A DNA stretch of 64,000 nt from Agromyces mediolanus. Lineage in GTDB: Bacteria; Actinomycetota; Actinomycetes; Actinomycetales; Microbacteriaceae. Shown one piece after another: positions 45,893 to 52,751 of this stretch (within the stretch, counting starts at the first letter, position 1; each line of letters starts with the position of its first letter). Below the pieces are notes generated by a model. The model was not told where the DNA came from. It was given only the letters and a program-made list of their open reading frames with translations, and searched no databases. Location of the stretch: contig NZ_BMRJ01000001.1 of assembly GCF_014648575.1 (NCBI RefSeq), positions 1,438,218-1,502,217 of the forward strand. Reading direction: 5' to 3'. The position numbers and the translations under genes were made by a program.

Positions 45893-47959
45893 TCAGCCGG
45901 GCTGGTGGAGCGCTGCGAGCCGTAGCCGGGAAGACTCGATGTTTCGAACTTCGCGGCGGGCCTGCTCGCCGATTTCGGCTAGCTCGGACGGCGTCTTGAA
46001 CGGCACGATGAGAGCGAGCACGTCCTCCGGCCCAATTCGACGTCGTGAGCTCGATGTGCCACTGCCAAGGGGTCGAAGCTGCGCTTGGACGCGGGGGTCG
46101 TAAAGCAGTGCAAGGAGCGCATAGGGGTCTACCAAAGCCTTAAACACGCCGAACTCCCCGCTGCACATCACCGTGGGATAGTCCTCTGCGATCACCGCCG
46201 CCCGCAGCTTGGAAGGGTTGAGCAGCGAGACGATCAAATCACCCGATGACGCCCACTGGCCTGGAGTAGTGGGGTTGTATTGGAGTGTTTCGTTCCAACT
46301 GACGGTGCCGAGCTGATCCACGTGAAGAACGGAGACGAAGGGCTCGTCTGTGCGCTTCCCCTTCCTTGACCTAGGAGCAGTGCGAAGCAGCTCACCGAGC
46401 TCGATTCCGCCCGTCGCGAGAAGCTCATGGCGGGACTTCACTGCTTCCGGGTCTAGGCGGTTCGGGTCCACGCTGGTGAGCCCGTCCGACGGGACAGATG
46501 CCACGAGCGGACGAGAGGACACCGTCTCGATCTCGTCCGACGCGGGATTGGACTTGAGTGTATTGAGCAGCGCGGCAGTTACAGCGGGAATATCGCTTCC
46601 CTCGGGATCGGCGACTGCTCGCCCAGCCTGCTTAATGAAGCCGACGTGATCAACTCGAGCGAGAGTAGTCCGTTCCCCCCGTGGAACCCGTCGAATGAAT
46701 ACCGCGCTGGTCTTCGCCACAGTGCCGCTGAGGGCGAAGGTGACAGTGGGGAGGCTTACTGAAGCGACGACGTGAAAGTCCGGATTGGACAGGATGTCCT
46801 GGAACTGTCGCCCGTTCACAATGCCTTCCGGAAGAACTATCCCAAGGACTCCCCCGGGTCGCAGAAGTTCGAGAGACAGCGCGAGTCCAGCAATCGCGGG
46901 GTCCATGGGTCGATTCGGACGGACACTGGGGAACAGCTCGCGGGTCCGGTCGATGCCCAGGGCGTCGTCGTACTTACCGCCCCCAAACGGCGGATTCGTA
47001 AGTACGGCAGCAAGAGTTCCTCTTAGCCGGTCCAGCCCGGGATCTGTCATCGAGTCGGCGACTGCGTAAACCTCTGGTTGTTGCGCACCGTAAAGGAGCA
47101 GGTTCAGACCCGACTTCGCAATTGCGGTCGTAGATTGATCGGCCCCCACCAGACCTCCATCGAGGAGACCCGCCAAGTCCACGTTCTCATGTCGCTCTTC
47201 CGCGGCGTCGAATGCGGCCACGAGAAATCGACCAGTTCCGCAGAAGGGGTCCGCGATGATGGGTGCCCTCACGTCAGCTAGGGCGTCGCTCGAGAGGAGA
47301 TCGAGGACCACCTCAGCCATCATGCGAGCGACGGAACTTGGCGTGAGGTAAGTGCCGAGGCCACCGGAATGGTCATACCGGCCGCTAAGGAAGGCGTCGA
47401 AAGCCGTGCCTAGCGGGTCCGCGACTCGGGTTCCGCCGCCGAGAATCTCGTTCACCAGTGCAAGTGCGCTCTGGAGCACCGTCGGTTCCGCTAGGCGGAA
47501 CGGTTCGTCGTAGGGCCAGAGCGGACGGCTGCTGCCATCCACCGCACGCAAAGACATGCGATCGACCGTAAGAACTTGTGTGAAGGCTTTCTTTGTCACC
47601 TCCACTACCGACTCGTCCGGAACTGCTCCGTCGAACAGTGCTCGAAGGCCTACTCCATCGACTGAGGCCTCGTCGTCCCGGCTCAGCCACAGGCGAAGCA
47701 GTAGCAGCTTGCCGACCTCCTCAATGGCTGCGTTGGTCGGTCGTACGCCTCCGCGCGTGTACAACAGCTGGTGAAGCCCATCGAACCGGGCCGCGAGCGC
47801 GAGTTCGTCGACAGTCGCGTTTCCCGCCGAACCCAAGAGCGGAGCATGAAGATCCTCTGGGAACAGGGTCAGATCGGTTTCGAGGGTCACAGTGGAAGAT
47901 CCTACGGCGTGCCTCAGAGGCCTCATCGTGCGCCGCGCCACGGCTGGCATTCGGCTCAC
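45893..47959 (-). CDS. N6-adenine DNA methyltransferase (HsdM-like, with C-terminal recognition region)
   Basis: 688 residues. An N-terminal helical domain (about 1-195) precedes LGTYLTPSSVARMM, SAM motif I DPFCGTGRF (237-245) and catalytic TNPPF (321-325), the gamma-class order. The last 170 residues, with VSVLHVDQLGTVSWNETLQYNPTTPGQWASSGDLIVSLLNP and a terminal helix, look like a specificity (S-like) region fused to the M part, so the protein can act alone. It presumably protects sites of the neighbouring endonuclease. Its GTG start overlaps the stop of the small upstream gene by 4 bp. Confidence 0.85.
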   Translation of the reverse strand: MSRMPAVARRTMRPLRHAVGSSTVTLETDLTLFPEDLHAPLLGSAGNATVDELALAARFDGLHQLLYTRGGVRPTNAAIEEVGKLLLLRLWLSRDDEASVDGVGLRALFDGAVPDESVVEVTKKAFTQVLTVDRMSLRAVDGSSRPLWPYDEPFRLAEPTVLQSALALVNEILGGGTRVADPLGTAFDAFLSGRYDHSGGLGTYLTPSSVARMMAEVVLDLLSSDALADVRAPIIADPFCGTGRFLVAAFDAAEERHENVDLAGLLDGGLVGADQSTTAIAKSGLNLLLYGAQQPEVYAVADSMTDPGLDRLRGTLAAVLTNPPFGGGKYDDALGIDRTRELFPSVRPNRPMDPAIAGLALSLELLRPGGVLGIVLPEGIVNGRQFQDILSNPDFHVVASVSLPTVTFALSGTVAKTSAVFIRRVPRGERTTLARVDHVGFIKQAGRAVADPEGSDIPAVTAALLNTLKSNPASDEIETVSSRPLVASVPSDGLTSVDPNRLDPEAVKSRHELLATGGIELGELLRTAPRSRKGKRTDEPFVSVLHVDQLGTVSWNETLQYNPTTPGQWASSGDLIVSLLNPSKLRAAVIAEDYPTVMCSGEFGVFKALVDPYALLALLYDPRVQAQLRPLGSGTSSSRRRIGPEDVLALIVPFKTPSELAEIGEQARREVRNIESSRLRLAALHQPG

Positions 47960-48312
47960 GCAGCCACCTTCTTGACCGGAGCCTTCCGTGCCGGTGCCTT
48001 GGCAGCAACCCTGGCCTGGGCCGGGCTCCGCTTCGCGGCAGACTTGGACGCAGCCTCAAGCTCCCAGCCGGAAGGCAGCTCGTCCACGTTGGCACTGGCC
48101 CGCTCGACCAGCGCGTCGAACTCGCCGGCCTCGATGGCCTCGACGAACGCCTGCCAAGCGATCGCTCGCATGGCCTTGTAGCGGTTCTTCTGCACGTTGA
48201 TGTCGTGGGCCTCGATTACACGCATGATGCCCTCGTTGACGATCTGCAGGGGCGGGAGCTCGACAGTCTCGGTGGTCTCGACGGCTGCCTTGGTGGTGGT
48301 CTTGGTGGCCAT
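47956..48312 (-). CDS. Small protein with histone-like basic tail, coupled to the methyltransferase
   Basis: 118 residues from ATG 48312, which has AAGGAG eight bases upstream. A Thr/Lys-rich start is followed by a helical middle (LQIVNEGIMRVIEAHDIN, YKAMRAIAWQAFVEAIEAGEFDALVERA) and a tail of Lys, Ala and Pro (KRSPAQARVAAKAPARKAPVKKVAA) like those of mycobacterial HupB or eukaryotic H1. No named family recognised. The tail predicts nucleic-acid binding. Its stop overlaps the methyltransferase start in GTGA, and a LexA box lies 29 bp upstream of its start. Confidence 0.75.
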   Translation of the reverse strand: MATKTTTKAAVETTETVELPPLQIVNEGIMRVIEAHDINVQKNRYKAMRAIAWQAFVEAIEAGEFDALVERASANVDELPSGWELEAASKSAAKRSPAQARVAAKAPARKAPVKKVAA

Positions 48313-48340
48313 GGTGGTGTTCTCCTTGAGTGTATGAACA

Positions 48341-48356
48341 TCGAACATGTGTTCGA
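48341..48356 (-). promoter_or_regulatory. LexA (SOS) box
   Basis: TCGAACATGTGTTCGA matches exactly the mycobacterial SOS consensus TCGAAC-N4-GTTCGA and also the Bacillus form CGAAC-N4-GTTCG. On the minus strand it overlaps a weak -35 (TTCGAA) placed 17 bp before a -10-like TACACT, and lies 29 bp before the start of the small-protein/methyltransferase operon. The nearest gene on the plus strand is far away, so this operon is the evident target. Confidence 0.85.
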
Positions 48357-48502
48357 ACAAAAGCATTTTGCCTGACTTCGATCAGGGCGCGCAAACCTGC
48401 TGACGGGCGTGGTTCCATGGCAAGGCACAGGCGTAGCCGGAGGTTTCTGCCTGAACTAGCGGCGGCCATCTCGCCTTGCTACCTAGGGTGTGTCTGTTGC
48501 AC

Positions 48503-49738
48503 TCATGGGGCCAGGTCTGTGACTTCGGACGCAGAACGGACACCGTCACGGTCGAGCGCTTCGACCAGGTCGGGCAGGTGGGTGTAGACGTTCGGCCGTT
48601 CATCGCGACGCGCCAAAAGTTGCGTCAACTGGCGACCAGTCGACCGTTCGGCCGCCACGTAGTCGCAGTACGCAGCAGCGCAGGTCAGGAACATGATGTC
48701 GTTGAGATCATTGGGTAACCATCGTCGGTTCGGATCTCGATGTCGCTCGGCCATGACGGCGGTGTAGAGACCGCCAAAACGGGTGTCGCTTACCGCGCTA
48801 GCCACATCCTGCGGTCCGAGACGGCTGACCAGCGTCGAGGGTGCTTCGATAAGAGACAGCGCAGACGACATCAGGCCTTCGTTGTCCCGAATCGCCGCCA
48901 ACGTGGTTGCCGATGATCGCTGTTCCCTCGTCAGCGAAGCCACCCACTTTGCGATGTCGCCGTTGCTGTCGGCCCATCGTGTGGGAGGAACCCCGGCGAT
49001 GGACTCAGGGTCGATCAGCATGGAGACAAGCACTGAAGGCCAGGTCAAGGCATCCATGAACTTGCGCATGCTTTCGCTCAGGTCGTCGTCCGCCGCAGAC
49101 TCGACGCGGTCGCCGAACACGCTTCTTGGCTCGAGCGTGACAGCGTCCGTCTCAGGAACAGCGGCATTCATGGAGAGGCGCTCGGCGAACCACGCGGCGA
49201 ACTCCCGGCGACGAAGTTCGAGCGGGTCGCGGAGTTGCCAACCCCCACTGAGTGATGCAATCGTGATGCCGACCTCGTAGCGTCTACCCCCGAACAGGGC
49301 GGCTGTTTCTTGCATCGTCGCTGACGAGAGGGGGAGCCTGATACCACCATCGTGACCGAGCTTCATGATTCGTCGTGCGGCGGTGCGGTCCTCTTCAGAC
49401 ACGGCCTCCGGCTTCACGACGGTCTTTGCAATCGTGCTCCAGCGGTTTTGGTCGAGATACACGGACGGCCGACCCTTTACAGGATCACCAACCGGGCTCC
49501 ACACTTCGGCGAACACGAGATGGCCTCTTTCGGTCTCAGTGGTCAGCCACCAGCGGTCCCAATCGAAGAACGTTCGCGCGATTTCATCGCTAGGTCGGCG
49601 CATATCCGAGTCCATGGGAGCGACGTGCTCTTCACCTGATTGCATGACGATGCGAATCTGGTGCGCTTTCCAGTCAAGGACCCACATGCTGTAGTCGTCT
49701 GCTGACAGGGTCAGCGTGCGCCCGCCTCGCTTCGTCAT
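48503..49738 (-). CDS. PIN-like domain protein of unknown function
   Basis: 411 residues, no close family recalled. Three acidic blocks are spaced as in PIN-like nucleases: RPSVYLDQNRWSTIAK (about residue 94), RLPLSSATMQETAALF (about 135) and, near the C-terminus, WLPNDLNDIMFLTCAAAYCDYVAAERSTGRQL (about 345-376). The first 85 residues form a separate beta-rich domain. Lower GC than the backbone. It lies upstream of the SOS-controlled operon on the same strand, 190 bp away, and is the last intact gene before the right island border. A role in defence as a ribonuclease is inferred. Confidence 0.55.
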   Translation of the reverse strand: MTKRGGRTLTLSADDYSMWVLDWKAHQIRIVMQSGEEHVAPMDSDMRRPSDEIARTFFDWDRWWLTTETERGHLVFAEVWSPVGDPVKGRPSVYLDQNRWSTIAKTVVKPEAVSEEDRTAARRIMKLGHDGGIRLPLSSATMQETAALFGGRRYEVGITIASLSGGWQLRDPLELRRREFAAWFAERLSMNAAVPETDAVTLEPRSVFGDRVESAADDDLSESMRKFMDALTWPSVLVSMLIDPESIAGVPPTRWADSNGDIAKWVASLTREQRSSATTLAAIRDNEGLMSSALSLIEAPSTLVSRLGPQDVASAVSDTRFGGLYTAVMAERHRDPNRRWLPNDLNDIMFLTCAAAYCDYVAAERSTGRQLTQLLARRDERPNVYTHLPDLVEALDRDGVRSASEVTDLAP

Positions 49739-49798
49739 ATCGAAATGGTCTCAGCGTGCGCCGACATCTGATCATCGCCGGCACATCCGATTGGACGC

Positions 49799-49924
49799 TC
49801 AAGTCCTCGTGGCAGACGCGTAGGCGCGGCGCACAGTGGACTCCTGCCACTGGGGCAGGCCGGTCGGCGACAGCACGCCTTCGGTCGTGAGGGTGACAGG
49901 AGTCAAGGGCCAGTCAAGCAGGAT
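49799..49924 (-). pseudogene. possible serine-recombinase remnant
   Basis: A 41-codon open stretch without start, closed by stops on both sides, reads in part LTTEGVLSPTGLPQWQESTV followed by RRAY. The order EGxxSPxGxxxWxxSTVRR recalls the Recombinase domain of large serine recombinases. It lies 54 bp inside the right repeat, where the island's integrase would be expected. Short and weak; it may be chance. Confidence 0.3.
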
Positions 49925-49977
49925 CTACTCCATGGATTTGCGGGACTAGGACCTTCTGAGGTTGTTCGGCTGCGTGG

Positions 49978-49992
49978 CGTCGTGGAGTTCCG
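49978..49992 (+). repeat. right attachment repeat (attR)
   Basis: CGTCGTGGAGTTCCG, identical to 44384-44398. Bases to its right continue the original ychF frame; bases to its left do not match ychF. Confidence 0.82.
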
Positions 49993-50005
49993 CTTCAACG
50001 TCTGA
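49978..50005 (+). pseudogene. displaced 3' end of ychF
   Basis: In frame this reads VVEFRFNV and stop (TGA 50003-50005), the canonical C-terminus of YchF, 5.6 kb away from the gene. Before insertion ychF would have ended here, 12 bp before the pentapeptide-protein ATG. Confidence 0.85.
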
Positions 50006-50017
50006 TCAACTGAGGAG

Positions 50018-50644
50018 ATGCAGTCGACGAAGCGCCAGTTGCGAGCGCGGTGGACGCCCGAGCTCACGAGCGCGTTCGAGCGTGAGCTCGTCCTCGCCTC
50101 GCAGCGACCCGGGGCCGCGTTTCCGGCGTCCCCGTTCGGAACGACCGCCGCGGGTCGCGTCGATCTGCGCGGAGCGCGGCTGACGACGCCGATCCGGCAG
50201 CTCGGGGCAACGGGCGTCGACCTGTCGGATGTCGTCTTCGCGGACGGGGCGTCGGTGATCGAGTCGGAGCTGGAGGACTGCGTCCTCGACCGGATCGACA
50301 TGCGGCGCGTGTTCGTCAGACGACGCTTCGTGGACTGCAGCTTCGTGGGGGCGAAGCTCAGCGGCGCACGCCTCGGCGGCGTGTTCGAGGGCTGCGACTT
50401 CTCCGACGCAACCCTGTCGCGCTCCGTCGCGTCGGGCGTGCGGTTCGAACGCTGCAGCTTCACCGGCGCGAGCGTGCGGGACGTGATGTGGACGACGCGC
50501 TGCGTCTTCGACCACTGCGAGTTCGAGGGCGTCGCCGCCTTCACCGGCTCCGTCGCCGGCAGTGTGTTCATCGGCCCGACGCCGCCCGACCTCGGCGGAT
50601 GCATCGTCGACCACGTGCAGTACGAAGGCGGATTCCCAGTCTGA
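50018..50644 (+). CDS. Pentapeptide-repeat protein
   Basis: 208 residues. From about residue 45 a right-handed quadrilateral helix is predicted from repeats A(D/N)LxX: VDLRGARL, VDLSDVVF, SELEDCVL, RRFVDCSFVGAKLSGARLGGVFEGCDFSDATL, RFERCSFTGASV. Such proteins can mimic DNA (some protect gyrase) but most have no known role. AGGAG just before the ATG. It was the immediate neighbour of ychF before island insertion and has backbone GC. Confidence 0.85.
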   Translation: MQSTKRQLRARWTPELTSAFERELVLASQRPGAAFPASPFGTTAAGRVDLRGARLTTPIRQLGATGVDLSDVVFADGASVIESELEDCVLDRIDMRRVFVRRRFVDCSFVGAKLSGARLGGVFEGCDFSDATLSRSVASGVRFERCSFTGASVRDVMWTTRCVFDHCEFEGVAAFTGSVAGSVFIGPTPPDLGGCIVDHVQYEGGFPV

Positions 50645-50844
50645 GCTGCTCGCTCGGTCGCCTCGATTCGCGTTCGGGATTCCATCGGCGAGCGGCTTCC
50701 CGGTCATGCGTGCGCAGTTCGCCGCCAGGCTTCATCGGAGAGTTCGCCGAAGGAGTCGGCCATCGCGGGCTCGGTCTCTCTGGCATCTGGACTACTCTGG
50801 ATACCAAGAATCCTCTCCGTCCCCGGCAGAAAGGCCCCCGTTCC

Positions 50845-51399
50845 ATGCGCAGAACCGCACTCCTCGCCCCCGCTTGCCTCGCAGCGCTGGTCCTCGCCGG
50901 CTGCTCCAGTGCGCCGACCGAGGCGAGCATCGGGGAGCAGCTCGAGGTGGGCGTGCGCCAGGCGGAGGTCGACGCCACCGCAGCGGTCACCGTCACCGAG
51001 GTGTCCTCGATGTCGGTCGCCGAGGCGAAGGGTGAATTGCAGCTCCCCGACGCGTATGACGACGGCACGGTCTTCCTGGTCCGGTTCGAGGCGGTTCTCC
51101 TGGAGGGCGAGTACCCGGAGGACAGCGTCTACGGCTTCGGGATCGAGAACTGGGCGGCCGCGGGCAAGGATGACGTCGACGTCGTCACGATCAACGCTCG
51201 ACCGGACGTGAACGTCGACGGCTGTGCGGTGTTCTCCAGGGATGACGCGAAGGAATTCGCTTCCGGGGCGGAAGTTTCCTCCTGCGCGCTTTTCGCCAGC
51301 GAGCGCGCGGACGCGGCGATCGAGTCGGTCGTCTACGGCCAGAAGTCCGTCAGTCGGCGCGGCTCCGGCGACGGCTGGGCTTGGACCGTCAACGGCTGA
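50845..51399 (+). CDS. Putative lipoprotein
   Basis: 184 residues. Signal peptide MRRTALLAPACLAALVLAGC with lipobox LAGC and Cys20, then a domain with two further cysteines (DGCAVFSRDD, VSSCALFASE) that may pair. No family recognised. The 200 bp upstream hold only a possible promoter (TACTCT near 50794). Followed by an imperfect hairpin. Confidence 0.72.
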   Translation: MRRTALLAPACLAALVLAGCSSAPTEASIGEQLEVGVRQAEVDATAAVTVTEVSSMSVAEAKGELQLPDAYDDGTVFLVRFEAVLLEGEYPEDSVYGFGIENWAAAGKDDVDVVTINARPDVNVDGCAVFSRDDAKEFASGAEVSSCALFASERADAAIESVVYGQKSVSRRGSGDGWAWTVNG

Positions 51400-51407
51400 A
51401 ACGCACT

Positions 51408-51438
51408 GAGTCCGGAGCGAAGCCGGTCGCTCGGAGTC
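51408..51438. terminator. imperfect hairpin between convergent genes
   Basis: Arms of about 12 bp (51408-51420 and 51427-51438) with one mismatch and one bulge around a 6-nt loop. Confidence 0.5.
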
Positions 51439-51467
51439 CGGGCCGCATCTCGGGACGAGAGCGAGCC

Positions 51468-52010
51468 CTACCGCAGCACGCGGTAGCGCAGGTGCGTCTC
51501 GCTCGCGTAGGCGGAAGTCTCCAGTCGTTCGAGTTCGATCCGCTGCCCCAGCCCGGCGAACAGGGAGATGCCCTCGCCGAGGAGCACCGGTGCCACGTCG
51601 AGGTGGAGCTCGTCGACGAGTCCGAGCCGGAGGCACTGCCGCGAGATGCTGCCGCCGAGCAGGCTGACCCAGCGGTCTCCGGCGGCCGCCGAGGCGAGCG
51701 CGACCGCCTCGGCGATGTCGTCCACGACGAAGGTGTAGGTGGTGTCGTCGCGCTCGATCGGATCGTGGGGGCGGTGGGTCATCAGGTAGACGGGCACCTT
51801 CAACATGCCGCCGTAGGGGAGTTCGCCGTCCTCGATGGTCTGCGAGCGGTTCGCGCCGCCGACGACCGCGCCGATCCGGGCCATCACCCGTTCCACGACG
51901 GCATCGTCCTCGGGGGCGGAGGGGCGTCCGAACATCCAGTCGACGCCGCCGTCAGGGTCGGCCAGGAAACCGTCGAGGGTGATGGTGGCGTGGACGATCA
52001 CGGTGGCCAT
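51468..52010 (-). CDS. Dihydrofolate-reductase-like (RibD C-terminal) protein
   Basis: 180 residues of the RibD_C/DHFR-like fold: ATVIVHATITLDGFLADPDGGVDWMF, GAVVGGANRSQT, KVPVYLMTHRP, DRWVSLLGGSISRQCLRLGLVDELHLDVAPVLLGEGISLFA. These are NADPH-dependent reductases of unknown natural substrate, not true folate enzymes. ATG 52010 has AAGGAG seven bases upstream. Divergent from a TetR gene; the operators between them suggest that TetR controls it. Confidence 0.9.
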   Translation of the reverse strand: MATVIVHATITLDGFLADPDGGVDWMFGRPSAPEDDAVVERVMARIGAVVGGANRSQTIEDGELPYGGMLKVPVYLMTHRPHDPIERDDTTYTFVVDDIAEAVALASAAAGDRWVSLLGGSISRQCLRLGLVDELHLDVAPVLLGEGISLFAGLGQRIELERLETSAYASETHLRYRVLR

Positions 52011-52035
52011 GGTGCGCTCCTTCACGGATGCGGGT

Positions 52036-52106
52036 AGAGGTGAGTCGGTTGACTCACCTCTGCACCGTACGCGCATCCGAAGAGGTGAGTCAAGGCACTC
52101 GTCTCT
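52036..52106. promoter_or_regulatory. two 26-bp TetR-type operators
   Basis: Site 1 (52036-52061): perfect arms AGAGGTGAGTC and GACTCACCTCT around 4 nt. Site 2 (52081-52106): left half AGAGGTGAGT is identical, right half ACTCGTCTCT pairs with two mismatches. They lie 45 bp apart between the DHFR-like gene and tetR, site 1 near the first, site 2 directly before the tetR -10. Confidence 0.8.
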
Positions 52107-52108
52107 GC

Positions 52109-52114
52109 GATACT
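52109..52114 (+). promoter_or_regulatory. leaderless-type -10 GATACT
   Basis: GATACT ends 6 nt before ATG 52121 and follows operator site 2 by two bases. Confidence 0.5.
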
Positions 52115-52120
52115 GGCCGG

Positions 52121-52744
52121 ATGGCACGCGGAACCTCGTCCTACCATCGCGAGCTGGCGACGTCGAAGCGCGAGTCCGTGCTGGCCGCGGCGACCGAGCT
52201 CTTCCTGGAGGACGGCTACGATCGCACCTCGCTCGCGCGGATCGCCGAGCGAGCGGGCGTCTCCAAGGCGACGCTCTTCAAGCAGTTCCCGACCAAGGCG
52301 GCGCTGTTCGAGGCGACCGTGCTCGCCGCTGGCGGCACGGCCGTGCCGCAGCCCGTCGACGTCCCGCTCGCAGACTTCACGGCCGGCCTGGTGGCGCTCG
52401 GCCGCGCCTACGCCGAACTCGTGACGCGGCCCGAGATGACCGCGCTCATGCGCACCGTCATCGCCGAGTCGCCCAGGTTCCCCGAGTTGCGCGAGCGCAC
52501 CTTCGATTTCGGCACCCTGCCGGTGCTCGCGGCGCTGGGGCGCTACCTCCGCGATGCGCACGCGGCCGGGGTCGCCGAGATCGACGATCCCGACACGGCA
52601 TCCGCCCAGTTCCTCGGCATGATCGCGTCGTCGGTCTTCTGGCCCCGGCTCGTGCACGGCACCTGGTCGATCACCGACGAGGAGCAGGAGCAGGTCGTCG
52701 AGGCCGCGGCCCGCACGATCGCCGCCCGTTACGGCGCCTCCTGA
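52121..52744 (+). CDS. TetR/AcrR family regulator
   Basis: 207 residues. N-terminal helix-turn-helix KRESVLAAATELFLEDGYDRTSLARIAERAGVSKATLFKQFPTKAALFEATV; C-terminal all-helical domain of the TetR_C type ending in WSITDEEQEQVVEAAARTIAARYG. ATG 52121 is supported by the -10; a longer frame from 52028 would run through both operators. Likely represses itself and the divergent DHFR-like reductase. Confidence 0.92.
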   Translation: MARGTSSYHRELATSKRESVLAAATELFLEDGYDRTSLARIAERAGVSKATLFKQFPTKAALFEATVLAAGGTAVPQPVDVPLADFTAGLVALGRAYAELVTRPEMTALMRTVIAESPRFPELRERTFDFGTLPVLAALGRYLRDAHAAGVAEIDDPDTASAQFLGMIASSVFWPRLVHGTWSITDEEQEQVVEAAARTIAARYGAS

Positions 52745-52751
52745 GCAGACC

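Larger units (their letters stand above)
44399..49992. mobile_element. Restriction-modification island inserted at ychF 3' end
   Basis: 5.6 kb between 15-bp direct repeats, displacing the last codons of ychF to the right side. GC is visibly lower: one 60-base row inside (46321-46380) has 36 G+C by hand count, against 47 in a backbone row (30301-30360). Contents in order: 107-residue unknown gene, MamI-like endonuclease, facing methyltransferase with coupled small protein, PIN-like protein and a possible recombinase remnant. No intact integrase was found. Integration by a site-specific recombinase is inferred from the repeat and the reconstituted gene end. Confidence 0.8.

Noticed and set aside
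45893-47959. Complete type I restriction system (HsdRMS)
   Set aside because: No HsdR helicase is present; the partner is a small MamI-like endonuclease, so a type II system with HsdM-like methyltransferase fits better.
48330-48587. 85-codon plus-strand frame starting inside the SOS box region
   Set aside because: No ribosome site, Arg/Ser-rich, overlaps the PIN-like gene antisense; the SOS box therefore assigns to the minus-strand operon.
44399-49992. Prophage or satellite phage
   Set aside because: No capsid, terminase, portal, replication or intact integrase gene; the content is restriction-modification only.
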